This document shows positions 17,935 through 27,066 of a stretch of DNA of 64,000 bases, in pieces. Under the pieces are notes generated by a model. The model was not told the origin of the DNA and did no database searches. It saw only the letters and a program-made list of their open reading frames with translations. The stretch lies in NCBI GenBank assembly GCA_052400685.1, contig JBQTGJ010000016.1, one strand, 5' to 3'. Source of the stretch: CAZHHH01 sp052400685. Its GTDB lineage: Bacteria; Bacteroidota; Bacteroidia; Bacteroidales; Marinilabiliaceae. The first letter of the stretch is position 1, and each line of letters starts with the position of its first letter. Position numbers and translations under genes: made by a program.

Positions 17935-19080
17935 ATGGAGAATCAGAAACAATTGGATTTTGAATCCATCAGACCATACGAGGATCACGAGATTCAAACT
18001 GTATTCAACCGTCTGAAAAAAGAGCAATCGTTCATGAACCTGTTGGGATTTTTGTATCCCGGGCAGCCTGCGGATGAATTTATGAACCGGTTAATGACCA
18101 TGACTTCCATCCAACAATTTCAGGAAGAAGTGATCTCGGCTTATGTAAAAAAAGTATTGGAAAACACAACGCGTGGTGTAACCACCAATGGATTGGAAAA
18201 ATTAGATCCCAAAGAATCCTACCTTTTCATATCAAACCATCGCGATATTGTGTTGGATCCTGCCATCCTCAATGTATTAATGGTAGAAAATGGTTTTAAC
18301 ACCACCGAAATTGCCATAGGTGACAACCTATTAATATTTCCATGGATTACCGACCTGGTAAAACTGAACCGCACCTTTATTGTAAAAAGGAATCTGCCGA
18401 TAAAACAGATGATGGAGAGTTCCAGAACTTTGTCGGCTTATATCCGTCATACAATAACCCAAAAGCACAGAAGCATTTGGATTGCGCAACGTGAAGGGCG
18501 CTCCAAAGATGGCAACGACCGCACACAGATAAGCCTGCTTAAAATGCTCAACATCAGTGGGACCAATGCCATATCAGAAAACTTCAAAGAACTTAAGCTG
18601 GTTCCCGTATCCATATCATACGAATGTGACCCCTGTGATTATTTAAAGGCCAAAGAATTCTATGACAAGAAAGTCAATCCTGATTATGCAAAGACGCAGG
18701 AAGATGACCTGAAACATATGGCTACCGGTTTAAGAGGCCGGAAAGGACATATTCATTTTTCATTTGGCGAACCCCTAATTGATGAGATTTCGGCAATTGA
18801 TGCACTGACCGTAAAGAACGACCAGTTTTCGGCTCTGGCAGGCATCATTGACAAACACGTTCATGCCAACTATAAGCTATGGCCGGCAAACTTCATCGCC
18901 TGGGATTTATTAAATGGCATACCAAAATACAAGGAGCAATACACCGAAAATGATAAAACCGCATTTGAAACATACCTGAAAGATCATCTGGCACGCACTA
19001 AAGGCGATCGTGAATTCATTTATCACAGTCTGCTCGAAATGTATGCCAATCCGGTCACCAATAAGTTAGAACAAGACTAA
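17935..19080 (+). CDS. PlsC-type 1-acylglycerol-3-phosphate acyltransferase-like protein
   Basis: This 381-residue acyltransferase has the His/Asp block SNHRDIVLDPA near residue 101 and the second block IWIAQREGRSKDGND near 180. These are two recognisable blocks of the glycerol-phosphate acyltransferase superfamily. The size exceeds a minimal PlsC (~240) because of extra N- and C-terminal regions, and the exact lipid substrate is unknown. Membrane association is expected although no clear transmembrane helix is present. A bidirectional terminator separates it from convergent aspS. Confidence 0.75.
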   Translation: MENQKQLDFESIRPYEDHEIQTVFNRLKKEQSFMNLLGFLYPGQPADEFMNRLMTMTSIQQFQEEVISAYVKKVLENTTRGVTTNGLEKLDPKESYLFISNHRDIVLDPAILNVLMVENGFNTTEIAIGDNLLIFPWITDLVKLNRTFIVKRNLPIKQMMESSRTLSAYIRHTITQKHRSIWIAQREGRSKDGNDRTQISLLKMLNISGTNAISENFKELKLVPVSISYECDPCDYLKAKEFYDKKVNPDYAKTQEDDLKHMATGLRGRKGHIHFSFGEPLIDEISAIDALTVKNDQFSALAGIIDKHVHANYKLWPANFIAWDLLNGIPKYKEQYTENDKTAFETYLKDHLARTKGDREFIYHSLLEMYANPVTNKLEQD

Positions 19081-19099
19081 ATCATATTTCTATTTCTTA

Positions 19100-19133
19100 A
19101 AAAAAGGCTGTCACGAAAATGACAGCCTTTTTT
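19100..19133. terminator. Bidirectional intrinsic terminator
   Basis: GGCTGTCA-CGAAAA-TGACAGCC is flanked by a run of A on the left and T on the right, so it can end transcription of both the acyltransferase gene (+) and aspS (-). Confidence 0.88.
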
Positions 19134-19157
19134 ATTCATTCTTTCAAACCTCTCCAA

Positions 19158-20918
19158 TTATTTTTTTGAAACAGGTTTCAAATCAATATAAAGCTCATCC
19201 AACTGTGCATCATGAATCGGCGACGGAGAGTCGATCATCACATCACGTGCCGCATTATTTTTCGGAAATGCAATAACGTCACGAATAGAATCGATGCCTG
19301 CAAACAACGACACCAAGCGGTCGAAACCAAAAGCCACGCCGCCATGCGGAGGCGCACCATATTTAAAGGCATTCATCAGGAAGCCAAACTGAGCCTGAGC
19401 CTCCTGCTCGGTAAACCCTAAGATTTTAAACATCTTATTCTGAAGCATATCGTTATGAATACGAATGGATCCGCCACCAACTTCCACGCCATTAATAACA
19501 AGGTCGTAAGCATCGGCACGCACCTGTGCAGGATCGGTCTCAAGCATCGGCACATCCTCCAGTTTGGGTGACGTAAAGGGATGGTGCATGGCAAAAAAGC
19601 GATTGGCCTCCTCGTCCCATTCCAAAAGCGGAAAATCGACAACCCATAACGGCGCAAACACCTCTTTATTGCGCAATCCCAGGCGGTTGCCCATTTCCAA
19701 ACGGAGCTCGCCAAGTGCCGTCAGCGTTTTTTTACGGGGACCGGCCAAAACAAGGAGCAGATCGCCCGGCTTAGCGTCCAAAACTTCAACCCAACCTTTT
19801 AATTGACCTTCGTCAAAAAACTTATCAACAGACGATTTTAATGATCCATCTTCGTTGTATTTCACATAGATCAAACCCTGAGCCCCTACTTGTGGTCGTT
19901 TCACAAACTCCGTGAGTTTATCCAGTTCCTTACGCGTATAACCGGCACACCCCGTTGCACATATTCCACCCACGTATTCCGCGTCGTCAAAAACTTTAAA
20001 ACCCTTACCCTGAACCAATGTCGTTAAATCTTCAAACGCCATTCCAAAGCGTATATCCGGCTTATCAGAACCATATTTTGCCATGGCATCGGCATAACAC
20101 ATACGAGGAAATTCATTTTTCATCTCCAGACCACGCAAAGACTTAAAAAGATGCTTGGCCAATCCCTCGAAGGTGGTCATTATATCTTCCTGATTTACAA
20201 AAGCCATTTCGCAATCAATCTGGGTAAATTCAGGCTGCCGGTCGGCTCTTAAATCCTCATCACGGAAGCATTTCACAATCTGGAAATAGCGGTCGTAACC
20301 GGCCACCATCAGCAACTGTTTAAACACCTGCGGCGATTGAGGCAGTGCATAAAACTGACCGGGATGCACGCGCGAAGGAACCACAAAATCGCGGGCACCT
20401 TCGGGTGTTGATTTAATGAGAACCGGCGTCTCAATTTCCAGAAAATTCAGATGATTCAAATAATTTCTGATTTCGATACCCATCTTATGACGCAACTCCA
20501 GATTACGACGAACCGGATTACGACGCAAATCAAGATAACGGTACTTCATACGCAATTCATCGCCACCATCCGACTCATCTTCAATGGTAAACGGAGGCAC
20601 CTCCGACTTATTCAACACATTAAGCTTCGTGATAACAATTTCAATTTCGCCGGTCGATATTTTACTGTTCTTACTGCTACGTTCGGCAACAGTGCCTTCT
20701 ACCTGGATCACATACTCGCGGCCCAGCTCACGAACAGCGGCACTTAAATCAGACTGTGTTTCGGTGTTCACCACCAACTGGGTTATGCCATATCGGTCAC
20801 GCAGATCAATAAACGTCATTCCACCCAGGTTGCGCACCCGTTGTACCCAACCACTAAGGGTCACTGTTTTGTTGACATCCGAAAGTCGTAATTCACCACA
20901 AGTATGAGTTCTGTACAT
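19158..20918 (-). CDS. aspS: Aspartyl-tRNA synthetase
   Basis: AspS charges tRNA-Asp. The 586-residue bacterial-type class II synthetase shows an N-terminal OB-fold anticodon domain (LSGWVQRVRNLGGMTFIDLRD), motif 2 (FRDEDLRADRQPEFTQID) near residue 219, a GAD insertion domain and motif 3 (GVAFGFDRL) near 540. The length is normal. It is monocistronic, ending at the bidirectional terminator. Confidence 0.98.
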   Translation of the reverse strand: MYRTHTCGELRLSDVNKTVTLSGWVQRVRNLGGMTFIDLRDRYGITQLVVNTETQSDLSAAVRELGREYVIQVEGTVAERSSKNSKISTGEIEIVITKLNVLNKSEVPPFTIEDESDGGDELRMKYRYLDLRRNPVRRNLELRHKMGIEIRNYLNHLNFLEIETPVLIKSTPEGARDFVVPSRVHPGQFYALPQSPQVFKQLLMVAGYDRYFQIVKCFRDEDLRADRQPEFTQIDCEMAFVNQEDIMTTFEGLAKHLFKSLRGLEMKNEFPRMCYADAMAKYGSDKPDIRFGMAFEDLTTLVQGKGFKVFDDAEYVGGICATGCAGYTRKELDKLTEFVKRPQVGAQGLIYVKYNEDGSLKSSVDKFFDEGQLKGWVEVLDAKPGDLLLVLAGPRKKTLTALGELRLEMGNRLGLRNKEVFAPLWVVDFPLLEWDEEANRFFAMHHPFTSPKLEDVPMLETDPAQVRADAYDLVINGVEVGGGSIRIHNDMLQNKMFKILGFTEQEAQAQFGFLMNAFKYGAPPHGGVAFGFDRLVSLFAGIDSIRDVIAFPKNNAARDVMIDSPSPIHDAQLDELYIDLKPVSKK

Positions 20919-20963
20919 TGTAAAAAATTTTCTGTATTATTTTAAGATCGCAGGCATTTAAGT

Positions 20964-20971
20964 CAAATTTA
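20964..20971 (-). promoter_or_regulatory. Putative -7 box of aspS
   Basis: Minus strand TAAATTTG, a TAnnTTTG match about 45 bp before the aspS start. It lies back to back with the tadA box. Confidence 0.45.
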
Positions 20972-20994
20972 CCTGCTTCCATTTTTAATTAGAA

Positions 20995-21002
20995 TATCTT
21001 TG
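20995..21002 (+). promoter_or_regulatory. Putative -7 box of tadA
   Basis: TATCTTTG fits TAnnTTTG, 64 bp before the tadA start. Confidence 0.45.
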
Positions 21003-21066
21003 CGAAATTAACAAGAAAAAAAGACTTTTAGACCAAAGACTAAAAGACAAAAACGAAAAGATAACG

Positions 21067-21531
21067 ATGAACAGCGCCAAAAATTCAAAAGAGATCAATT
21101 TCAGCGATAACTATTTTATGCAGCAAGCGCTGAAAGAAGCAGAAAAAGCCGCCGAAAAGGATGAAGTTCCCATAGGCGCAATAATCGTCAGTGCGGGACA
21201 AATCATCGCACGGGCGCACAACCTCACCGAAACGCTCAACGACGTGACGGCCCATGCCGAAATGCTGGCCATTACAGCCGCCGCAGAAACACTGGGAGGC
21301 AAATACCTTAATAATTGTACCCTTTACGTCACTATGGAACCCTGCATTATGTGTGCCGGCGCCATTGGATGGGCACAAATGGGACGAGTGGTAGTCGGCG
21401 CACCCGACGACAAACGCGGCTTCTCTCGTCTGTCGCCATCACCTCTTCATCCTAAAACAGAATATATTACAGGTGTCATGGCAGACAAATGCAGCCAATT
21501 GGTCAAAGAATTCTTTAAGAAGAAACGCTGA
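21067..21531 (+). CDS. tadA: tRNA(Arg) adenosine(34) deaminase
   Basis: TadA converts A34 to inosine in tRNA-Arg(ACG), allowing wobble decoding. The 154-residue protein has the zinc-dependent deaminase motifs HAEMLAI (His ligand and catalytic Glu) and PCIMCAGAI (two Cys ligands). Length and motif spacing are normal for the family. It is divergent from aspS and convergent with the large nuclease-helicase gene. Confidence 0.93.
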   Translation: MNSAKNSKEINFSDNYFMQQALKEAEKAAEKDEVPIGAIIVSAGQIIARAHNLTETLNDVTAHAEMLAITAAAETLGGKYLNNCTLYVTMEPCIMCAGAIGWAQMGRVVVGAPDDKRGFSRLSPSPLHPKTEYITGVMADKCSQLVKEFFKKKR

Positions 21532-21533
21532 CT

Positions 21534-21640
21534 CGTACCTGTCCATAAAGTCAGAAGTCTGGCTATAAAATCCAACATCTGCGTTACGTTTGCTCTCAAA
21601 ATGGTCATTTGCACCAGTAAAGCGGGTTTAAAACAAAGAC
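21534..21640 (+). repeat. Dispersed intergenic repeat, 5' part of a copy
   Basis: CCTGTCCATAAAGTCAG is followed by TCTGCGTTACGTTTGCTCTC, AAAATGGTCATTTGCACCAG and TAAAGCGGG, then the copy stops at the helicase-gene terminus. The 3' half is missing. Confidence 0.55.
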
Positions 21641-24600
21641 ATTTGTCCTTCATCCTTATTAACCCGTGAAGGCTTCGCAGGGTCCTTCGCGGCTTTCGTC
21701 AACAAATCCTGACCTATTTCATTAATAAAACGTGAAGGTTTCTGTTTTTGCTCACTGCCGTATATCATCCGGCTTGCCGAATTGGTGATATATAATTCAT
21801 CCCGGGCCCGCGTCAATGCCACATAAAACAACCGTCGTTCTTCCTCGGTATCCGAATCGTTGTACACCGACGGCGAAATACCTTCTTCGGCACCGGCAAT
21901 AAAAACGACCGGAAACTCCAGTCCTTTGGCCGCATGAAACGTCAGTAACCGCACGCCCTGAACCTTTGCCACCCCTTCATTGGTAAAATGATCGAGCTGT
22001 AGCCGCTGAAGAAACAGCCCGGCATCTTCGCCGGCATCCTCCGCCAACGTCAACAACAGCTCCCTTTTCATAGCCAACTCTTCATTTTTGTCGATAGCCG
22101 GCAACCACCGGTTCATCAATTCAGCAATAACCCCTTTAACGCCGGTTGATTTCAGGCGCTCTGCTGTCTCTTCATAAAACTTACGATATTCGATAAAAGC
22201 CGCATCCCGTTTCTCCGACCCGGAATTAACATCAATGGTAAGCCATGATTCTGTGGTTTCGCGCAAACGGGTCAGGAAATCACGTACCGACTGACGGTTC
22301 CAACCCGACAAGTGCGACAACACCCCTTCGAGGGCGATAAAAGCCTGCGGGTTATGTGAAAGTTGCAAGGCATGCGCCACAAAATCGAAGGGTGCCTGAG
22401 ACAAAATATTAGACCCATCAACCAGCAATAACGGCATATTAACAGCCTTAAACGCCTTCAGCAGCTGTCGCCCCACAAGATGCGAACGGTAAAGCACCGC
22501 CACATCCGAATAGCCATAGTCACCCTCAAAAAAAGCTTTACCACCCGACAACAAATTGGTACCTCCCACTTTCTTCTCAATTTCAGCCGCAATAAAAGCC
22601 GCTTCCTGTTCGGGCGTCGGCGCACTAAAAAGCGTCACCTTATCGCGTCCGGCACGCTGGGGGGTCAGTAACAAATGACTGCGAAGGGCGTTATGGCCAA
22701 TTACGCGGGCGGCCGCTTTAATCACACCCGGCACCGACCGGTAATTGCGTGTCAGCCCAAAAACCGCGGGTTTAAAAGCCGTCTCAAATTTAAAAAACAA
22801 CCGCAGGTCAGAACCTCTAAAGCCATAGATCGACTGATCGGGATCGCCTATCGCCAAGAGGCGCTTATCAGCCCCAAGAAGTTCAATCAGGCGGTATTGC
22901 ATGGGATTAATATCCTGAAACTCGTCAATGGCGATGACTTTTAGCGCGTCGCAACATACCGTCCGATACGTTGGTTTATTTTCCAACACCCACACCAGCT
23001 TCCCGATAATATCTGACAAATCAACGGCACCGCAACTTTCCAGATAATTACGATAGACGTCAACCGTCTGGTCAAAACCAACCATCTCCGAAGCCTTCGC
23101 CGTCTCCATAAAATCAGCCATTGCTCCAGCCAGCTTTTTACACGTCGCCTCATTAAGTCCGGGGTTCAGAAAACGAAGCACCGATAAACGCGAACCGGCA
23201 TCATAAACAGTATTCAGGTTAGGACAAGCCGCTTTGAGCATATCCCATGCCAGGGCATGAAAAGTTCCAATACGCACCTCATCTGCCTTTGGGCCGGCGG
23301 CAGTCACCAGACGGGACTTTATTTCACCGGCTGCTTTACGTGTAAAAGTAATCGCCATTACTTCGCACGGCAAGGCCTGTCCCGACTGAAGGATGTCAGC
23401 CAGCCATTCGGTCAGGACCCTGGTTTTACCCGTTCCCGGCCCAGCTTTAACCAGTAGCATGGCCGCATCACTGTCAAGAACCGCCTGCTGTTGTTCATTC
23501 AAACCATGCGTTGAAAAAGAAGGTTCGGTTGCTGTGCCTGCATGGGGTTTAACAGACTCATAACTCTGAGCCGTTTCAGCAACCTGAACCAACGGCAGAT
23601 CAAATAAATATTGCTCGCCACTCAATTTCCCGATCTCCCCCTCTTCAAACACCTTTATACGACCAAAAACCCCGTCGTAGCCGGCCGTGGCATTGATAGC
23701 ACCGCAGCGCATACGTCGCACCGCTTCGCCCAAAAGGACGTCATATTTTTTAATATCTTCAACAGGAACATCGTTCAACAACGAAAACTCATTACCGAAC
23801 TGCGACAACGCTTGTACAAAAGCAGCCTGCACGGCTTTACTTTCGGGTCCCAGCCCTTTTATCTCACCCAAAACTTCGGGCAACGGAATAATATAATTAT
23901 AAGAAGGCTTTACGGCAGGCGGCATAGCCTCGTCGCGATCGGACAATGCTTCTACCCGGTTAAGAACACCCGCCGTGATGGGATGCCCACACACCGGACA
24001 AATTCCATTATAGCGCCGTGTCTCGGAAGGATCCCAAATGATACCACAATTGCGATGGCCATCCAAAAAGTATTTCCCCTCCTGGGGATAGAACTCATAA
24101 GTACCAACGAAACCTTCGCGACTCTTCATGGCTGAAAACATTTCGTCATAACTCAGTCCGGTATTAAAAAGAGTAGCCTCCCGCCCTATCTTACGGGGCG
24201 AATGAGCATCTGAATTGGAAATTAAGGTAAACCGGTCAAGGGCACTCCATCGCCAGTTCATCATGGGATCAGACGACAAGCCTGTTTCCAGAGCAAACAC
24301 CAAAGGCGACAGATCACGAAAACACTCATCCACACTATCGTATCCGCCTTTTGATCCGAGTGTACTAAACCAGGGGGTCCAAACGTGTGCCGGGATAAGA
24401 TAGGCCCTGTCAGAACACGATGTCACAATCTCCAACAAATCACGCGACGGCAGTCCCAGTATAGGACGCCCGTCGGCAGTTAAATTTCCGATGGCAGACA
24501 AACGCGCATTGATTCGCGCGACTGTTTCAAGATCGGGCGCAAATACCAAATTGTGATTTTTACGTACTTTATCACCATACTTATAAATACAGCTAATTTC

Positions 24601-24873
24601 GGACGATAAACAAAAGCGTACCTCGGTGTTCTTCACCTTCACGCCGGGCAATCCCGTCTCTTCAGGCGGATTTCGAAGCCGATAAAACCCTGTTCCGTCG
24701 GGCTCCAGCTTTTCACTTAACTCACGAAACCATTGAGGATGCGTAAAATCGCCCGTTCCTATAACATTAATACCCTTAATCTGTGCCCATTGATACAACG
24801 ATTCCAGGTTCAACTGTTTACTGGTAGCCCTGGAAAACCGCGAATGAATATGCAAATCGGCAATGTAAAACAT
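21628..24873 (-). CDS. Fusion of an EndoQ/PHP-like nuclease with a UvrD-family helicase
   Basis: This 1081-residue two-part protein begins with a PHP metal-hydrolase domain: ADLHIHSRFSRATSK at residues 4-18, GTGDFTHPQ near 39 and SNSDAHSPRKIG near 220. It then has a Cys cluster (GHRNCGIIWD, ICPVCGHPIT) like that of endonuclease Q, which nicks DNA 5' of deaminated bases. From about residue 460 a complete UvrD/Rep-type helicase follows: AGPGTGKT, DEFQD, GDPDQSIYGFRG, LLTFHAAKGLEF and VALTRARDELYI. The ATG at 24873 is chosen because the PHP motif follows directly; an in-frame TTG at 24900 is less likely. EndoQ assignment is from motif memory. Together the parts suggest a DNA-damage nickase with its own unwinding motor. 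Confidence 0.8.
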   Translation of the reverse strand: MFYIADLHIHSRFSRATSKQLNLESLYQWAQIKGINVIGTGDFTHPQWFRELSEKLEPDGTGFYRLRNPPEETGLPGVKVKNTEVRFCLSSEISCIYKYGDKVRKNHNLVFAPDLETVARINARLSAIGNLTADGRPILGLPSRDLLEIVTSCSDRAYLIPAHVWTPWFSTLGSKGGYDSVDECFRDLSPLVFALETGLSSDPMMNWRWSALDRFTLISNSDAHSPRKIGREATLFNTGLSYDEMFSAMKSREGFVGTYEFYPQEGKYFLDGHRNCGIIWDPSETRRYNGICPVCGHPITAGVLNRVEALSDRDEAMPPAVKPSYNYIIPLPEVLGEIKGLGPESKAVQAAFVQALSQFGNEFSLLNDVPVEDIKKYDVLLGEAVRRMRCGAINATAGYDGVFGRIKVFEEGEIGKLSGEQYLFDLPLVQVAETAQSYESVKPHAGTATEPSFSTHGLNEQQQAVLDSDAAMLLVKAGPGTGKTRVLTEWLADILQSGQALPCEVMAITFTRKAAGEIKSRLVTAAGPKADEVRIGTFHALAWDMLKAACPNLNTVYDAGSRLSVLRFLNPGLNEATCKKLAGAMADFMETAKASEMVGFDQTVDVYRNYLESCGAVDLSDIIGKLVWVLENKPTYRTVCCDALKVIAIDEFQDINPMQYRLIELLGADKRLLAIGDPDQSIYGFRGSDLRLFFKFETAFKPAVFGLTRNYRSVPGVIKAAARVIGHNALRSHLLLTPQRAGRDKVTLFSAPTPEQEAAFIAAEIEKKVGGTNLLSGGKAFFEGDYGYSDVAVLYRSHLVGRQLLKAFKAVNMPLLLVDGSNILSQAPFDFVAHALQLSHNPQAFIALEGVLSHLSGWNRQSVRDFLTRLRETTESWLTIDVNSGSEKRDAAFIEYRKFYEETAERLKSTGVKGVIAELMNRWLPAIDKNEELAMKRELLLTLAEDAGEDAGLFLQRLQLDHFTNEGVAKVQGVRLLTFHAAKGLEFPVVFIAGAEEGISPSVYNDSDTEEERRLFYVALTRARDELYITNSASRMIYGSEQKQKPSRFINEIGQDLLTKAAKDPAKPSRVNKDEGQMSLF

Positions 24874-24983
24874 TAAATATAATTTAGGATCAAATGCCAA
24901 ACGTTGAAACGCGCATTACACAGAAACAATAGAATTATCGTTGTAATGCGCACCTACAGCAAAATCTGACACCTCATCGTTAT

Positions 24984-25442
24984 TCAGTTTTTCAGTAATA
25001 TATAGCCATTCAAAGAAGTGGCAATTAAAAGCCAGATCACATAAGGAGCTATTAAAATTGATTTGAATTTCAATTCTGTCAGATAAAAAAACAGCATAAA
25101 AGTGACAAGAACCGTCAGCAGGGTAATTACAAACAAGCCTGCCCCAACATTGTGAAAGTAAAAAAAGATTGGATTCCAGGCGACATTCAAAAGCCATTGA
25201 ACGGCAAACAGAAGGATCAAAAGCTTCTTGTTATCGATGGCCGGCCAGGCATAGGCCATATAAAAGCCGAAGCAAATCATGATGGTCGTCCAGGCAGCAC
25301 CAAACATCCATCCGGGAGGCGTCCAGGGAGCTTTAACAATACCTGCATACCAATCGGAAGGCACACCAATGCGGGTAAATTGGCTTCCAATTGCCAACGC
25401 GCCAAAATTTAACACGAGAAACACTATAAGTCTGTAAATCAT
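24984..25442 (-). CDS. tspO: TspO/MBR family membrane protein
   Basis: TspO proteins bind porphyrins and related tetrapyrroles and influence stress and photo-oxidative regulation. This 152-residue protein has five hydrophobic segments and the family signature (KAPWTPPGWMFGAAWT near residues 38-53; WNPIFFYFHN near 92). The length is typical. It is a single gene downstream of a dispersed repeat and upstream of the nuclease-helicase gene on the same strand, 110 bp away. Confidence 0.9.
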   Translation of the reverse strand: MIYRLIVFLVLNFGALAIGSQFTRIGVPSDWYAGIVKAPWTPPGWMFGAAWTTIMICFGFYMAYAWPAIDNKKLLILLFAVQWLLNVAWNPIFFYFHNVGAGLFVITLLTVLVTFMLFFYLTELKFKSILIAPYVIWLLIATSLNGYILLKN

Positions 25443-25453
25443 TTTATATCAAT

Positions 25454-25594
25454 TTAGAGCCTGTCTATAAAGCCCAACTTCAGCATTACGCTGGCTCTCA
25501 AAATGGTCATTTACAGGAGTAAACTCACACTTTCTGAACTTCGCAAGCCTTAATTTTGAACTTTACAGCTCAACCGCCTTATGTACAGGCATTC
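25454..25594 (+). repeat. Dispersed intergenic repeat, full-length copy
   Basis: It begins TAGAGCCTGTCTATAAAGCC and ends CTTATGTACAGGCATTC. The interior CAGCATTACGCTGGCTCTCA, AATGGTCATTTACAGGAG and TTCGCAAGCCTTAATTTTGA matches the other copies. Its right end overlaps the 3' end of a small minus-strand ORF. Confidence 0.7.
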
Positions 25595-25770
25595 TTTAAT
25601 ATCAGTTCATATTCTTTAAAACGATGCTCCCGGATAGGCCGGATCTTCGGCTCAGTAGAAAAATATAATAGCAGGCATGGGCTGATGGACTTATATTTAT
25701 CCACATACTCATACCTTATTAACTCATTATTTTTAATCCGTTGTTTAATTTTATTGTGATAGGGATACAT
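25579..25770 (-). CDS. Small conserved-looking hypothetical protein, possibly cut short by a repeat
   Basis: This 63-residue ORF starts MYPYHNKIKQRIKNNEL and continues with tyrosine- and arginine-rich sequence ending ...RPIREHRFKEYELIL. I recall similar short hypothetical proteins in Bacteroidales that continue a little further, but cannot verify this. The last three residues are encoded by the end of a dispersed repeat, so the original C-terminus may have been replaced when the repeat inserted. The function is unknown. From 25771 to 26085 I see no gene. Confidence 0.45.
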   Translation of the reverse strand: MYPYHNKIKQRIKNNELIRYEYVDKYKSISPCLLLYFSTEPKIRPIREHRFKEYELILKNACT

Positions 25771-26085
25771 ATTGTATAACGTTTAACAGGCCGGATGTGG
25801 TTTTAGAAACTCAGAAATAGTCAGCAATAAAAAATGTGACTGCTACCAAAGATAATCAAACTCAAAGAATTATCAGGCTTGCAGAAGTCTTTTCGTAAAA
25901 TTACAACTTTGTTACAGGCACACGTAAAAGGCGCAATAATTGATGAAGCAGTTTACAATTAGTACTTCATAAAACAGTTAAAAGGGGAAATAAGACTACA
26001 AAAAAATAATTACAGATTGGCTTATTATCTATACTTTTAAGATCTGGGATATTCACAGGGGGGAGCCCTATATTGAGAACTTCAC

Positions 26086-26165
26086 CATTACACCTTCTCT
26101 CAGAATAGTCATCTGCACCAGTCAACTCTAATTTTTCGAGTTAAGAAAGCTAGTTGAGAAATACT
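26086..26165 (+). repeat. Dispersed intergenic repeat, strongly decayed fragment
   Basis: The core ATTACACCTTCTCTCAGAAT, AGTCATCTGCACCAGTCAAC, TTTTTCGAGTTAAGAAAGCT matches the middle of the family. It lies downstream of the tRNA terminator. Confidence 0.45.
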
Positions 26166-26179
26166 TTAGAATGCACCAT

Positions 26180-26217
26180 AAAAAAAGACGACCCGAAATA
26201 ATTCGAATCGTCTTTTT
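26180..26217 (-). terminator. Terminator of the tRNA-Lys gene
   Basis: On the minus strand AAAAAAGACGA ... TCGTCTTTTTTT forms a long stem with a U-rich end, directly abutting the CCA end of the tRNA. Confidence 0.8.
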
Positions 26218-26293
<76 letters not shown>

Positions 26294-26692
26294 TTTTTTT
26301 GGACGCGCTAAAGTACACATTTCGGCCAAAAAACTAAAAAAAATAACCTTTTATTTTTCACCCCTGATGCAAGTCAGCTCCCGACTATTTAATGAATAAA
26401 CCATTACGTTTTAGCTTTAAGCCCAAGTCAAACCCTGACTATCAGCCAATCACAATTACAACGACCAATTTCAGGTAATAATCAGAAGCCGGTGCTATTT
26501 TTTCATTTATTGACGTCAGCCAGACGTAGCCATTATATGCATCGACTAACAAAAATCACATTTAAGCATCATCTTTTAGTGCAACCAATGATTCTTTTTG
26601 TAAAAAGAATACCCAAAACCAGATCACAATGAATCTGGCCCTGATAACAAATACAACGGTTACTTTATTCAATCACCTTCAAGTGTTCTCAG

Positions 26693-26820
26693 AAAGGATT
26701 AATCCTTTCTGAAAAAAGGATTGATCCTTTCAATAAAAAGGACTGGCCCTTTTGAGTAAAAGGACCGCTCCTTTTCAGTAAAAGGGCCGCTCCTTTTGGG
26801 TAAAAGGACCGCTCCTTTTT
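26693..26820. repeat. Six tandem 22-bp palindromic units
   Basis: The GG of each unit falls at 26696, 26718, 26740, 26762, 26784 and 26806, a strict 22-bp period. The first unit is the perfect palindrome AAAGGATTAATCCTTT; later ones read AAAAGGACCGCTCCTTTT. The centre varies (ATTAAT, ATTGAT, ACTGGC, ACCGCT, GCCGCT) while the AAAGG/CCTTT arms are kept. The rest of 26294-27066 is AT-rich with no convincing gene. Confidence 0.85.
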
Positions 26821-27066
26821 ACCACCTCCTGAAAGGGTTATAAACAGTGGCTTCCAGAAAACTCAAAAAGACAAAAAAACAACAGCGCGTTTTTTTTAAA
26901 ACCAAATGGCAAACAAACACAAAACAACAGTCCCAAAACCCAACAAACAACAAAAAAATAAATAACCATATCCCATAAAAAAGACACACTGGTAACTGAT
27001 AACTATAAAAAGCCATATTAATCTTCAATTTTTATACTTTTATAGTTCAAACAGAAATCACAACTC

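Noticed and set aside
26819..27028. Minus-strand frame of 69 residues, very rich in Phe and Cys
   Set aside because: It is low-complexity translation of AT-rich sequence, starting in a tandem repeat, without family features.
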